Below, in pieces: positions 16,566-25,519 of a DNA stretch of 64,000 nt. The notes beneath the pieces were generated by a model. The model was not told the origin of the DNA and did not search any database. It saw only the letters and a program-made list of their open reading frames with translations. Position numbers and translations under genes: made by a program. Position 1 is the stretch's first letter; each line of letters starts with the position of its first letter. The DNA is taken from positions 124,001 through 188,000 of the forward strand of contig CAMKQH010000002.1 of the NCBI GenBank assembly GCA_946414885.1, written 5' to 3'. This stretch comes from an uncultured Lachnospiraceae bacterium (lineage in GTDB: Bacteria > Bacillota > Clostridia > Lachnospirales > Lachnospiraceae).

Positions 16566-17489
16566 ATGCAGCGCACTTCACTAACAAAAAAGCAGATCAG
16601 GGGTTACCGGGAGTTCTTATACGTACTGCCCTTCCTAATTCTCGTGCTGATTTTTTCCTATTATCCATTGTACGGCTGGGTATACGCATTCTTTGATTAC
16701 AAACCGCCAAAGCCTTTATCCGAGAGTACGTTTGTAGGATTAAAATGGTTCAAATCCATGGTGGAAAACGAAGTCAAGAGAAAACAGCTCGTAAGCGTGC
16801 TTCGTAATACCTTCGCCATGAGTGGAATCAGTCTGTTCTTCTCCTGGTTCCCCATGATTTTTGCAATATTCCTGAATGAAATTAAGTGCAAGCCCTACAA
16901 GAAGTTCGTGCAGACCGTTACGACCCTGCCTAACTTCGTCAGCTGGGTGCTTGTATACGCAGTTGCATACAACGTATTCAGTAACAGTGGTGCACTGAAC
17001 TCCCTGTTAAAAGAGTGGGGAATGATAACGAAGCCCATCGATTACCTGGAGAGCACGAGTCACATCTGGTTCAAGATGTGGTTGTGGCTTACCTGGAAGA
17101 ACGCAGGTTGGGCATCCATCATGTACCTGGCAGCCATCAGCGGCATTGACGAAGAGTACGTGGAGGCGGCAAAGGTGGATGGCGCGTCCCGAATGAAGAT
17201 CATTTGGCACATCACCATTCCCGGCATCCTGCCGACTTACTTCGTTCTGGTTATGCTGAACCTGGCAAGCTTCCTCTCCAACGGCATGGAGCAGTACTAC
17301 GTGTTCCAGAACGCATTCAACAAGGAATACGTTCAGGTGTTGGATCTGTACGTGTACAACCTGGCAATGGGTTCCGGCGGTTACCCGCTTTCAACGGCCT
17401 TCAGTATTTTGAAGAGCTTAGTCAGCGTGCTCCTCTTGTTCCTCACGAACTTTGCTTCTAAGAAGATCAGAGGCGAGAGTATTATTTAA
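16566..17489 (+). CDS. Oligosaccharide ABC importer permease (LplB-like)
   Basis: A 307-residue inner-membrane permease with six predicted helices and the EAA loop (EYVEAAKVDGASRMKIIWHITIPGILP) that contacts the ATPase. It belongs to the LplB/YteP group of carbohydrate permeases, which pair with large (about 550-residue) binding proteins such as the one encoded at 18589. It is the first gene of the operon; ATG 16566 follows ACGGGAGG. No ATPase gene is present, so it probably uses a shared MsmK-type ATPase. Confidence 0.88.
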   Translation: MQRTSLTKKQIRGYREFLYVLPFLILVLIFSYYPLYGWVYAFFDYKPPKPLSESTFVGLKWFKSMVENEVKRKQLVSVLRNTFAMSGISLFFSWFPMIFAIFLNEIKCKPYKKFVQTVTTLPNFVSWVLVYAVAYNVFSNSGALNSLLKEWGMITKPIDYLESTSHIWFKMWLWLTWKNAGWASIMYLAAISGIDEEYVEAAKVDGASRMKIIWHITIPGILPTYFVLVMLNLASFLSNGMEQYYVFQNAFNKEYVQVLDLYVYNLAMGSGGYPLSTAFSILKSLVSVLLLFLTNFASKKIRGESII

Positions 17490-17537
17490 GCATAAACGTG
17501 AGAGATGTTGAAACCGTAAAACGGCTGGAAAGGAAGA

Positions 17538-18497
17538 ATGAAAATGGCTATGAACTTTAAACGTAAGCGGTTTGACGACTTTATGCCGAAGAAAACCGTA
17601 TATCGCGCAAGCGTGGCAGATCGCATTATCAGCGTAGTTATTTATTTGGTGTATGCCATCTTTGCTTTTGTGTGCGCATATCCATTCTATTACATATTTA
17701 TCAATACCATCAGTAACAATGACATGAGTGCAAGGGGAAAGGTTATTTTCCTGCCTCACGAGATTCACTTTAACAACTATGCACAGGTGCTGAAAATCGA
17801 GGGTATCGGACAGGCGCTGAAGATTTCCCTTGAAAGAACGGTCATTGGTACGTTGCTGACTCTTTTGGTTGCGGCTTTTCTCGGCTTTATGTTCACCAGA
17901 GAATCCCTGTGGCACAGAAAGCTTTGGTTTAGAATTGTTGCTGCAACCATGTACTTTAACGCAGGTATCATTCCTACGTACATTACCATGATGAACCTGG
18001 GACTGCTGAATAACTTCTGGGTATATATCTTCCCGTTGGCAGTACAGCCCTTCTACATCATACTATGTAAGACGTACGTGGAGAGCGTGCCGAAGGAATT
18101 GCTGGACGCAGCGGAAATCGACGGCGCGGGAACCTTGCTCCTGTTCTTTAAGATCATCATTCCCGTCATCAAGCCCATTCTTGCAACGATCGCAATCTTC
18201 GCGGCAGTTGCACAGTGGAACTCCTTCCAGGATACGCTGCTCTACGTTACGGACAAGAACTTGTACCCATTGCAGTACTTATTGTACACTTACATGAATT
18301 CCGCAAGCTCTTTGAAGGCATTGGTAAGTAGTACGGCTTCCGCTGCATCGCTGGCTGCTTCGCTTGCACATGCACAGACGGCTACGTCCATCAGAATGAC
18401 GGTTACCATGGTGGTGGTTGTACCTATTATGTTGGTATATCCGTTCTTCCAGAGATATTTCACAAAGGGTATCATGATTGGTGCCGTAAAGGGTTGA
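17538..18497 (+). CDS. Oligosaccharide ABC importer permease (YtcP-like)
   Basis: 319 residues, six predicted TM helices and an EAA loop (ELLDAAEIDGAGTLLLFFKIIIPVIKP). It is the second half of the permease pair with the gene 48 nt upstream. A serine/alanine-rich stretch near residues 270-285 (STASAASLAASLAHA) lies in the last periplasmic loop region. The ATG at 17538 has an AAAGGAAG site; an ATG two codons downstream is possible. Confidence 0.87.
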   Translation: MKMAMNFKRKRFDDFMPKKTVYRASVADRIISVVIYLVYAIFAFVCAYPFYYIFINTISNNDMSARGKVIFLPHEIHFNNYAQVLKIEGIGQALKISLERTVIGTLLTLLVAAFLGFMFTRESLWHRKLWFRIVAATMYFNAGIIPTYITMMNLGLLNNFWVYIFPLAVQPFYIILCKTYVESVPKELLDAAEIDGAGTLLLFFKIIIPVIKPILATIAIFAAVAQWNSFQDTLLYVTDKNLYPLQYLLYTYMNSASSLKALVSSTASAASLAASLAHAQTATSIRMTVTMVVVVPIMLVYPFFQRYFTKGIMIGAVKG

Positions 18498-18521
18498 TTG
18501 GGTTTTTCTAAAGGGGTAACT

Positions 18522-18540
18522 AAACAGCCTAAGCTGTTTT
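18522..18540 (+). other. Intercistronic hairpin before the binding-protein gene
   Basis: AAACAGC-CTAA-GCTGTTT followed by TTGTTAT. It resembles a weak terminator or 5' stabilising hairpin and may allow separate expression levels for permeases and binding protein. Confidence 0.5.
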
Positions 18541-18588
18541 GTTATATGTTTTAATTGCGCTATGCGCAGGAAAGGGAGGATACAAAAT

Positions 18589-20310
18589 ATGAAAGCAAAA
18601 AAGATTATTTCGCTTCTTTGCGTAGTAGCAATGTCTGCTGGCTTACTCGCAGGATGCGGAAAGACGACTGATGGCGGAGATGGCGGCAGTGGCGGCGGCG
18701 CCAGCGGAAAGTCTGGCGGAACTCTTACCCTGGAATTCTTCGACGTTGCTGCTAACTATCAGGGAACTCAGCCCGGATGGTTCGCAAAGGTTGTAAAGGA
18801 CAGGTTTGATCTTGAACTGAACATCATCGCTCCTCAGGTTGGCGGCGACGCTCTGTATCAGACCAGATCCGCAACCGGTAACCTTGGTGACGTCCTGATC
18901 CTTGAGGCAGGACAGTTCCAAGAGTGCGTTGAGCAGGGTCTTGTTAAGGACATTACCGCAGATATTTACAACTATGACAGCTTCAAGACCTTCAAGCAGC
19001 AGATCGATGCTCTGAACAATGGTCTCCCTAACAACGATGGTAAGATCTATGGTATTCCTACTGAGATGATGAATACCTCACCTACCTCTTACTCTCAGGA
19101 CGTTATCTATTCCAGCCCTCAGCTTCGCTGGAATCTGTACAAAGAGATCGGCAGCCCTGAAATCAAGGACCTGAACGGACTTCTTGACGCATTGGCAGCA
19201 ATGCAGGAGAAGCATCCTCAGACCGAGAGCGGTGATCCCATTTACGGCGCATCCCTGTGGCCCGACTGGGACGGCGGCGACGACATGATCGGTATTGCAA
19301 ACGTTGTTCAGCTGACCACTTGGTACGGCGAGAAGATTAAGCAGTCCCTGATCCTGAAGCCCGACGGAACTTTCATTCCTCTGACGGATAAGAAGGGCTC
19401 TTACTACAAGATCCTGAAGTTCTGGAATGACGCTTACAATCGTGGCCTGGTTGATCCCGATTCCTTCTCTCAGGGTTGGAACGAGGCATGTGCTAAGATG
19501 CAGAACGGTCAGGTTCTGTTGTTCTGGTACAGCTGGCAGCAGGGCTTCTGGAATTCCAATGACAGACTGAAGGATGGCAGCGCGTTCATCTTCGTTCCCG
19601 TTAAGGATCAGAAGTACTATGCAGATGCAGACTCCTTCTTCGGAAGCGGCCGCGTATGGGCTATCGGTTCCAAGGTTGACGATGAGAAGTATAAGAGAAT
19701 CATGGACTTCCTTTCTTGGTATGCAAGTCCTGAAGGCGCTATGTTCCAGCATGACGGTATAGAAGGCTTCAACTATGAGAAGGGTGCTGACGGCAGACTG
19801 TATCAGAAGAACGACAACGCTCTGATGGATAACCTTCCCGTTCCCGCTGAGTACGGCGGAGGCGGTTACCAGGATGGTAACAACGCGATCAACCAGTGGA
19901 TCGTAAGTGCAAACTCCACGAACCCTCTGACCAACGAGCCTTATGCTCAGTCATATTGGTCCACCTACAAGGAACTGATGATGACCGACATGAAGAAGGA
20001 ATGGCAGCAGAAGTTTGGTGCAGATGAACCCGCTGAGTACATGAAGAAGAACAACGTTCTCGTTATCAGCCCTAACGTATCCGTTGCACTGCCCGTTGAT
20101 ACCAACGACATCGCAGTGATCCGTAACCAGTGTAAGGTTGCCGTAAACGACTGGTCTTGGAGAATGATCAAGGCTGCTGACGATGCAGAGTTCGATTCCA
20201 TGTGGGATAAGATGACCACCGAGCTGGATGGTCTTGGATTCCAGGATCTGATGAAGTTCGATAAGGATAAGTACACCATCGAGCTGAATGCAAAGAATGC
20301 AGTAAAATAA
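18589..20310 (+). CDS. Extracellular oligosaccharide-binding lipoprotein
   Basis: 573 residues with a lipoprotein signal (MKAKKIISLLC..., lipobox LAGC) and a Gly/Ser-rich tether, then a cluster-type large sugar-binding protein. The size matches LipO/YtcQ-type proteins of LplB/YtcP importers. The start is ATG 18589, 9 nt after GGGAGG; a frame-matched upstream ATG at 18562 lacks a site and would destroy the signal peptide. The gene ends in a strong terminator, so the GH36 gene downstream is a separate unit or a read-through product. Codon use is that of a highly expressed gene. The ligand is unknown; the GH36 neighbour suggests alpha-galactosides. Confidence 0.88.
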   Translation: MKAKKIISLLCVVAMSAGLLAGCGKTTDGGDGGSGGGASGKSGGTLTLEFFDVAANYQGTQPGWFAKVVKDRFDLELNIIAPQVGGDALYQTRSATGNLGDVLILEAGQFQECVEQGLVKDITADIYNYDSFKTFKQQIDALNNGLPNNDGKIYGIPTEMMNTSPTSYSQDVIYSSPQLRWNLYKEIGSPEIKDLNGLLDALAAMQEKHPQTESGDPIYGASLWPDWDGGDDMIGIANVVQLTTWYGEKIKQSLILKPDGTFIPLTDKKGSYYKILKFWNDAYNRGLVDPDSFSQGWNEACAKMQNGQVLLFWYSWQQGFWNSNDRLKDGSAFIFVPVKDQKYYADADSFFGSGRVWAIGSKVDDEKYKRIMDFLSWYASPEGAMFQHDGIEGFNYEKGADGRLYQKNDNALMDNLPVPAEYGGGGYQDGNNAINQWIVSANSTNPLTNEPYAQSYWSTYKELMMTDMKKEWQQKFGADEPAEYMKKNNVLVISPNVSVALPVDTNDIAVIRNQCKVAVNDWSWRMIKAADDAEFDSMWDKMTTELDGLGFQDLMKFDKDKYTIELNAKNAVK

Positions 20311-20361
20311 TAACTTGCGTCTTTTATTTCTCGAACATATGAAGGCATAAGAACAAGCGAG

Positions 20362-20399
20362 AAGGGGTTTGTGAAAGAAATTTCGCAAACCCCTTTTTT
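20362..20399 (+). terminator. Intrinsic terminator after the binding-protein gene
   Basis: A 15-bp stem (20362-20376 with 20381-20395, one G-T pair) followed by TTTTTT. Confidence 0.88.
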
Positions 20400-20452
20400 A
20401 AGGCAGAGGCCCTATTTGACAAACTTGTGATGGCATAAGGAGAAGAAAACCA

Positions 20453-22309
20453 GTGGAACTATTTGCAGAAATGAAACTTCAAGGAGACGGATACGCAGGC
20501 GGTTTTTCCTGTGGCATGACCATGCACGGCAGCCAGACCATGGAACGCTTTGCGTTGACGGATGGAAACGGTGAACTGGCAGAAGGAAAAATGACGTACG
20601 AGACGCCGGAAGGACTTCGGCTTATCGTTGATAAGGTCATGGACGGTGATGCCTTGCGGATCCGGACCAGCGTTCATAACGGGACGAAGGAAGAAATCAC
20701 TCTGGAAGCGCTCACCAGCATGGGCCTTAAAAACATTCCCGTGGATAAGGTACACAGGCTGCAATCCTTTTGGAGCGCTGAGGGAAAGCTTCGCACGGAA
20801 ACCATAGAGGAACTACATCTGGAGCCCTCCTGGAATCGATGCGGCCTTCGATGTGAGAAGTTTGGCAACGTGGGTTCTATGCCCGTAAGAAAGTATTTTC
20901 CTTTTGTGGCATTGGAGGACGGGAAGACTGGCAGTTTTGTGGGAGCGCAGCTGTATCTTGCCTCCAGTTGGCAGATGGAGCTTCTCTGCAGGGAGGATGA
21001 CTCCTTGACGCTTACCGCGGGATTGGCGGACCGGGATTTTGGGCAGTGGATGAAGAAGCTCATGCCGGGCGAGACCTTTGAGGCACCGGAAGCCGTGATA
21101 GCCACGGGCACGTCGCTCCTGGACGTCTGTGACCGCCTGGTAAAGGCACAGCATCCCTTGATCTCCAAAGAGGATCAGGAGATGGCGATTCTGTTTAACG
21201 AGTATTGTACAACCTGGGGAAATCCCTCTTTTGAGAACGTGAAAAAGATCTGTGACAAGATCGCAGACAAGGGAATCAAGTTTTTGGTGATCGATTCCGG
21301 ATGGTATGGAAGTGAGAGATGGTGGGAATGCGTCGGTGACTGGGAAGTGAATGAAAACAGGTTCCCGGGCGGCATGAAGCCCATCGCGGACTACGTAAGG
21401 TCTAAGGGGATGATCCCCGGACTTTGGTATGAAATGGAGGCAGTTTCTGCCGGAAGCAAGCATTATAATGACGCGCAGCACCTGGTAAAAAAGGATGGCG
21501 TTCCACTTACCGTAGGCGGACGACGCTTTTGGGACATGGAAGATCCCTGGGTCGTGGATTACTTAAGTGAAAAGGTGATCGGAATCTTAAAGGATGCCGG
21601 ATTCGGGTATCTGAAGGTGGATTACAATGATACCCTCGGAATGGGGTGTGACGGCGCGGAAAGCATGGGAGAAGGACTTCGGAGAAAAATAGTAGCCTCC
21701 CAGAAATTCTTTGAGAAAATAAGAGAGGAGATTCCGGGGATCGTGATCGAAAACTGTTCGAGCGGCGGTCACAGACTGGAACCCTCCATGATGCAAATAT
21801 GCAGTCAGGCAAGCTTTTCGGATGCCCATGAGATCAAGTCGATCCCGCTGATCGCAGCGAACGTGCAACGCGTGATCCGGCCACAGCAGAGCCAGATCTG
21901 GGCAGTTCTTCGAGCAAAGGACTCTAAGGAGAGAATCGAGTATTCCCTGATTGCAACCTTGTTTGGCAGAATGTGTCTGTCGGGTGACATTTATGACTTG
22001 TCGGAAGAGCAATGGGAATTGGTGAGACAGGGCATGGAGTTTTACAGGCAGGCGGCCGACGTGATCCGCTACGGAAAAACAATTCTTCATGAATATGAGG
22101 AGACGGGATATAATCATCCCCAGGGACAGCAGTTGTCCGTTCGCGAATGGAATGGAAAAGGACTTGCAATCCTTCATCGTTTTGAGAATTCCAAAAAGTT
22201 GATGCCAGACTTTCCGGAGGGCAGCAGGATTTTGGCGGAGTATGGTTCCGGAGACGGCGATTTTAGCGCAAAGGCATGGCTTTATGACAAAGGAGAGAAA
22301 GAGCTATGA
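20453..22309 (+). CDS. GH36-type alpha-galactosidase
   Basis: A 618-residue cytosolic glycosidase. The nucleophile Asp lies in YLKVDYND (residue 390) and the acid/base candidate Asp in SFSDAHE (residue 457), preceded by the ENCSSGGHR element typical of GH36. It should hydrolyse alpha-galactosides (melibiose, raffinose family, galactomannan oligosaccharides) brought in by the ABC importer. It is shorter than the 720-residue classical enzymes and belongs to a divergent branch, so related alpha-glycoside specificities are possible. The GTG start at 20453 follows AAGGAGAAG by about 6 nt. Its stop overlaps the LacI gene start (ATGA), indicating translational coupling. Confidence 0.8.
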   Translation: MELFAEMKLQGDGYAGGFSCGMTMHGSQTMERFALTDGNGELAEGKMTYETPEGLRLIVDKVMDGDALRIRTSVHNGTKEEITLEALTSMGLKNIPVDKVHRLQSFWSAEGKLRTETIEELHLEPSWNRCGLRCEKFGNVGSMPVRKYFPFVALEDGKTGSFVGAQLYLASSWQMELLCREDDSLTLTAGLADRDFGQWMKKLMPGETFEAPEAVIATGTSLLDVCDRLVKAQHPLISKEDQEMAILFNEYCTTWGNPSFENVKKICDKIADKGIKFLVIDSGWYGSERWWECVGDWEVNENRFPGGMKPIADYVRSKGMIPGLWYEMEAVSAGSKHYNDAQHLVKKDGVPLTVGGRRFWDMEDPWVVDYLSEKVIGILKDAGFGYLKVDYNDTLGMGCDGAESMGEGLRRKIVASQKFFEKIREEIPGIVIENCSSGGHRLEPSMMQICSQASFSDAHEIKSIPLIAANVQRVIRPQQSQIWAVLRAKDSKERIEYSLIATLFGRMCLSGDIYDLSEEQWELVRQGMEFYRQAADVIRYGKTILHEYEETGYNHPQGQQLSVREWNGKGLAILHRFENSKKLMPDFPEGSRILAEYGSGDGDFSAKAWLYDKGEKEL

Positions 22310-23349
22310 TCACTGTAAAAGAGATTGCAAAAATGTGCAACGTATCCCCTAGCACGGTTTCCAACATTTTGAATGGGAAACCTAACGTGAGTGACAAAAC
22401 CAGGGAGCGCGTATGGCAGGCCGTAAAGGAGACGGGATACCAGCCGAATTACTATGCGGCCAACATGAGAAAGCAGAGCACCAGGACCATCAGCATCATC
22501 GCAGAGGATCTTGGGCAGTTTAGCACGACTCCCATTTTGGAATCTGCCATGGCTTGCTGTGAGGAGCATGAATATAGAACCGTCATCATGAACCTTCGCC
22601 TCTATGACAAGTGGCGTGACACCTGGTATAATGACGAGGTGAAGCTTCAAAGCGTGCTCAGTCCCGTTCTGAATGAACTGAAATCCATCAAGGTGGACGG
22701 GCTTCTTTACGTAGCGGGACACGGAAGGGCCATCAAATGCCTGCCGGATGACTTTAGTCTTCCGACCGTTGTGGCTTATGCAACTTCTGAGAATCACAGA
22801 TTTCTGTCCATCGTGTTAAATGACGAAAAGGGCGGTTATGACATGATCAAGTACCTGACGAGCATGGGACATCGGAGGATCGGCATCATTGCGGGAACGC
22901 CTGACAACGTGCACACCAGGGACAGACTTCTTGGTTGTCAGAGAGCCCTCTTTGAGGAGTCGATCCCTTATAATCCGGAGTGGACGACGTACGGAGACTG
23001 GGAGAAGCAATCAGGCTATGAATGTGCCAAGAAGCTTGCGAGCCAGAACCTTACGGCCATTTGGTGCATGAATGACCTTATGGCGGGCGGCGCTTATGAT
23101 TACGCGCATGAGAAGGGCATTGTGATCGGCAGGGATCTGTCCATTGTCGGATATGATAACCGTCAGGTTTCTGAGTATCTGTTCCCCGGACTGACTACCA
23201 ACCAGCTCCCGCTGAAAGAGGTTGGATATGCGTCTGCGGAGAAGCTGATCCGCATGCTGGAGAATCCGGAGGAAGAGGCGGATTCCTGTGAGACGATCAA
23301 AATTGACGGCTCCATGGTAATCCGGAATTCCGTTGCAAGATTATCGTAA
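22306..23349 (+). CDS. LacI-family transcriptional regulator
   Basis: 347 residues: an N-terminal LacI helix-turn-helix (ITVKEIAKMCNVSPSTVSNIL, with the VSPSTVS recognition helix) and hinge, then a periplasmic-binding-like effector domain ending in VGYDN...PGLTT. It overlaps the GH36 stop by 4 nt. It is the best candidate for the protein that binds the GTAAAACGATTTAC-type sites at 16538 and 7951, which would join the importer, GH36, GH51 and GGDEF genes in one regulon. That link is inferred, not shown. CcpA identity is unlikely, as the protein is encoded within a sugar locus and its effector domain looks sugar-specific. Confidence 0.87.
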   Translation: MITVKEIAKMCNVSPSTVSNILNGKPNVSDKTRERVWQAVKETGYQPNYYAANMRKQSTRTISIIAEDLGQFSTTPILESAMACCEEHEYRTVIMNLRLYDKWRDTWYNDEVKLQSVLSPVLNELKSIKVDGLLYVAGHGRAIKCLPDDFSLPTVVAYATSENHRFLSIVLNDEKGGYDMIKYLTSMGHRRIGIIAGTPDNVHTRDRLLGCQRALFEESIPYNPEWTTYGDWEKQSGYECAKKLASQNLTAIWCMNDLMAGGAYDYAHEKGIVIGRDLSIVGYDNRQVSEYLFPGLTTNQLPLKEVGYASAEKLIRMLENPEEEADSCETIKIDGSMVIRNSVARLS

Positions 23350-23405
23350 GTATGCTATGATCTGCATGCGAAGCAAACGGCATGTCTGGAAAAGGGTAGG
23401 TGCTG

Positions 23406-24401
23406 ATGAAGAAGCAAACGAAAAAGTGGTTTGTTGCATTTATCTGGATACTTATGACATTGGCCCTCGGCAGTTGTTCTGACGAGGGCAACGTTCGTTA
23501 TGCGGATGATGCATTTATCAGAGAGTTTTGCGGCTTGCCTCCTGCCACGGAAGAAAACACCATGGAACCGACGGAGCCGGAGGAGCCGGTCGAAGCGACG
23601 CAGGAGACGGCCGAAAGCACTGATGAAGCGCAGGAGTCGATGGAAAGCACTGCTGAAACGGAGGTTCCGTCCGAGAGCACGGTGGAAATTACGGAACCTA
23701 CCGAAAGCACCTCTGAAACGGAAGAAACCTCGGAGAGTACTTCCCAGGAAACAGTGACGGTTCCTGAGATTGAGAAGGCGCCCGGTGATTTGGAGCTAAA
23801 GAATCGGATCATTGGTTCCTGGCGAAGCGAACCCATTTCCGTGGAGGCCATGGTAAAAGAGGCAGTACAAGGCGAGAGCTGGCTTGTGCCGTATCTGACG
23901 TTTGATCCGGAAAAGCTGACGGTACGCGTGACCATGGATTTTTCCGATGATGGTAAGGCGATCTTAAACGTGGAGGAAAAGAGCTATCAGGATCTGATGG
24001 CATATATTAAAGAGGCCGTTAGTGACGGCGTGCTTAAGTATTTTGAAAGTTACGTAAAGGCTTTGGGCTTGAAACTTAGCGTAAAGCAGTACCTAAAGAT
24101 GGCAGGTATTTCCATCGACAGCTACGTGGCGAACGTGATCGAGAAATCAGCTGGTGATCTCAGCATAGAGTCCATGCGGTATCAATGTCTTTTTGACGTA
24201 CTAGACGGCAAGCTTTGCGTGAGTGAAAGTGCGATGGGCATCTACTTAAGGGAGTGTTATTTTGAGATGGAGCTCTCGGATTCACAGCTCGAGTTGCTTC
24301 AATACTTTGAAAACGGTAAAGAGGGGAATCGTCCGTTAGGTTTGGACGTAAAGCTCCCCATTTTGTTACATAAGGTTCCAACCTGGAAAGGGAATAACTG
24401 A
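23406..24401 (+). CDS. Lipoprotein with Glu/Ser/Thr-rich stalk and unknown C-terminal domain (paralogue 1)
   Basis: 331 residues. A basic start, hydrophobic helix and lipobox LGSC give a predicted lipoprotein. Residues about 50-125 are a low-complexity stalk built from EST/ETE units. The C-terminal domain (about 135-330) begins with a G-SWRSEPI motif and is homologous to the next gene's (GKWVSEPI). It has alternating strands and a helical SVKQYLKMAGIS element. No known family was recognised. The start is ATG 23406 rather than GTG 23400, because GGTAGG lies about 6 nt upstream. Probably exported and anchored on the outer face of the membrane. Confidence 0.65.
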   Translation: MKKQTKKWFVAFIWILMTLALGSCSDEGNVRYADDAFIREFCGLPPATEENTMEPTEPEEPVEATQETAESTDEAQESMESTAETEVPSESTVEITEPTESTSETEETSESTSQETVTVPEIEKAPGDLELKNRIIGSWRSEPISVEAMVKEAVQGESWLVPYLTFDPEKLTVRVTMDFSDDGKAILNVEEKSYQDLMAYIKEAVSDGVLKYFESYVKALGLKLSVKQYLKMAGISIDSYVANVIEKSAGDLSIESMRYQCLFDVLDGKLCVSESAMGIYLRECYFEMELSDSQLELLQYFENGKEGNRPLGLDVKLPILLHKVPTWKGNN

Positions 24402-24463
24402 TAGAAACACGGAATGGTGACGTTGGAAATGCCAGGCGGAGGCCGGCAAGGGAGGAGAAAAAG

Positions 24464-25474
24464 ATGAAAAAGAAAAGTTACCTGTGGTTGTTGATCGCAT
24501 TACTCGCGATGGCGCTTTGCTTTGGCGGCTGTTCGGACAATGCATCGTCTGATGACGAGGAAACGCGTAAGGAACAGCGGGACAAGAAAGAGGATGACGA
24601 AGACGACAAGAAGGATGACGATAAGTCGGAATCGGATGATAAGTCTGAAGTTGATGCAAAGACCGAGGAGTCTTCCGGGTCCGCGGAAAAGAAATCGGAG
24701 GAGCCTTCCGAATCCGTGGAAAAGAAATCCGAAGAGCCTTCTGAGTCAATAGAGAAGAAGTCCGAAGAGCCTTCCGGGTCTGTAGAGAAGAAGACGGAAG
24801 AGTCTTCGGAACCCGCAGAGTCTACGGAAGTGACTGAGACGCCAGAGCAGAAACCTAACGGCGGCATTACCGTCTCGGATCAGTCCATCGTTGGTAAGTG
24901 GGTAAGCGAACCCATCGACAGTTTAACGGATAAGCTTTTAGACGAACTAGGCGGTTTCGACGAGATGAAGGACTACGTAAACTTCGACCGCAAAAAGATC
25001 AAGTTCTGCATTTATTTCGAGTTTACGGCAGACGGCAGGATGATTTACGGCATGGATGAGGAAAGTCTTGGAGAAACCATGGATTACATCGCTACCAGCC
25101 TGATCGACGGAGTAAAAGTTTATATTGAAAAAATGTTTGAGGAATCGGGCATGGAAATGAGCTTCGCGGACTACCTGAAAGCCACGGGAATGTCTGAGGA
25201 AGAGTTTGAGAGTGAACTGCGAGATGAACTTTATCAATACGTTGATCAGGATGACATGAAGGAAGAAGGCCTTTACGTTGTTAAGAATGGCCGCCTGTAT
25301 GCTGCTGAAGCAAGTGAAGGAACGGTTGACGTCAATCATTGTGAGTCGCTGTCCTATACGATCTCTGGAAACAAGTTGACGCTCCTGGCTTATTTTGATG
25401 AAGACGGACAGAGCCAAAACGTTGACGTTATGGACGATCTTCTCAAACTGCCGATAACGCTTACCCGCAAGTAA
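24464..25474 (+). CDS. Lipoprotein with EKKSEEPSES-repeat stalk and unknown C-terminal domain (paralogue 2)
   Basis: 336 residues: signal peptide with lipobox FGGC, an Asp/Lys-rich segment, four 11-residue repeats (residues 75-118), and a C-terminal domain homologous to the preceding gene's. Shared elements include GKWVSEPI/GSWRSEPI, a YVNFDRKK-/YLTFDPEK- block, an F-DDGK/TADGR turn and ADYLKATGMS/KQYLKMAGIS. A tandem duplication followed by independent replacement of the stalk explains the pair. ATG 24464 follows GGGAGGAG. Function unknown. Confidence 0.65.
   Translation: MKKKSYLWLLIALLAMALCFGGCSDNASSDDEETRKEQRDKKEDDEDDKKDDDKSESDDKSEVDAKTEESSGSAEKKSEEPSESVEKKSEEPSESIEKKSEEPSGSVEKKTEESSEPAESTEVTETPEQKPNGGITVSDQSIVGKWVSEPIDSLTDKLLDELGGFDEMKDYVNFDRKKIKFCIYFEFTADGRMIYGMDEESLGETMDYIATSLIDGVKVYIEKMFEESGMEMSFADYLKATGMSEEEFESELRDELYQYVDQDDMKEEGLYVVKNGRLYAAEASEGTVDVNHCESLSYTISGNKLTLLAYFDEDGQSQNVDVMDDLLKLPITLTRK
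24686..24817 (+). repeat. Four 33-bp tandem repeats in the lipoprotein stalk
   Basis: Four in-frame units encode E-K-K-[ST]-E-E-[PS]-S-[EG]-[SP]-[VIA]. The first two are almost identical at the DNA level. Confidence 0.9.
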
Positions 25475-25519
25475 TTTGATTTTGCAATTTATTGCGTCGT
25501 AGATCAGGGGAGAAGAACA

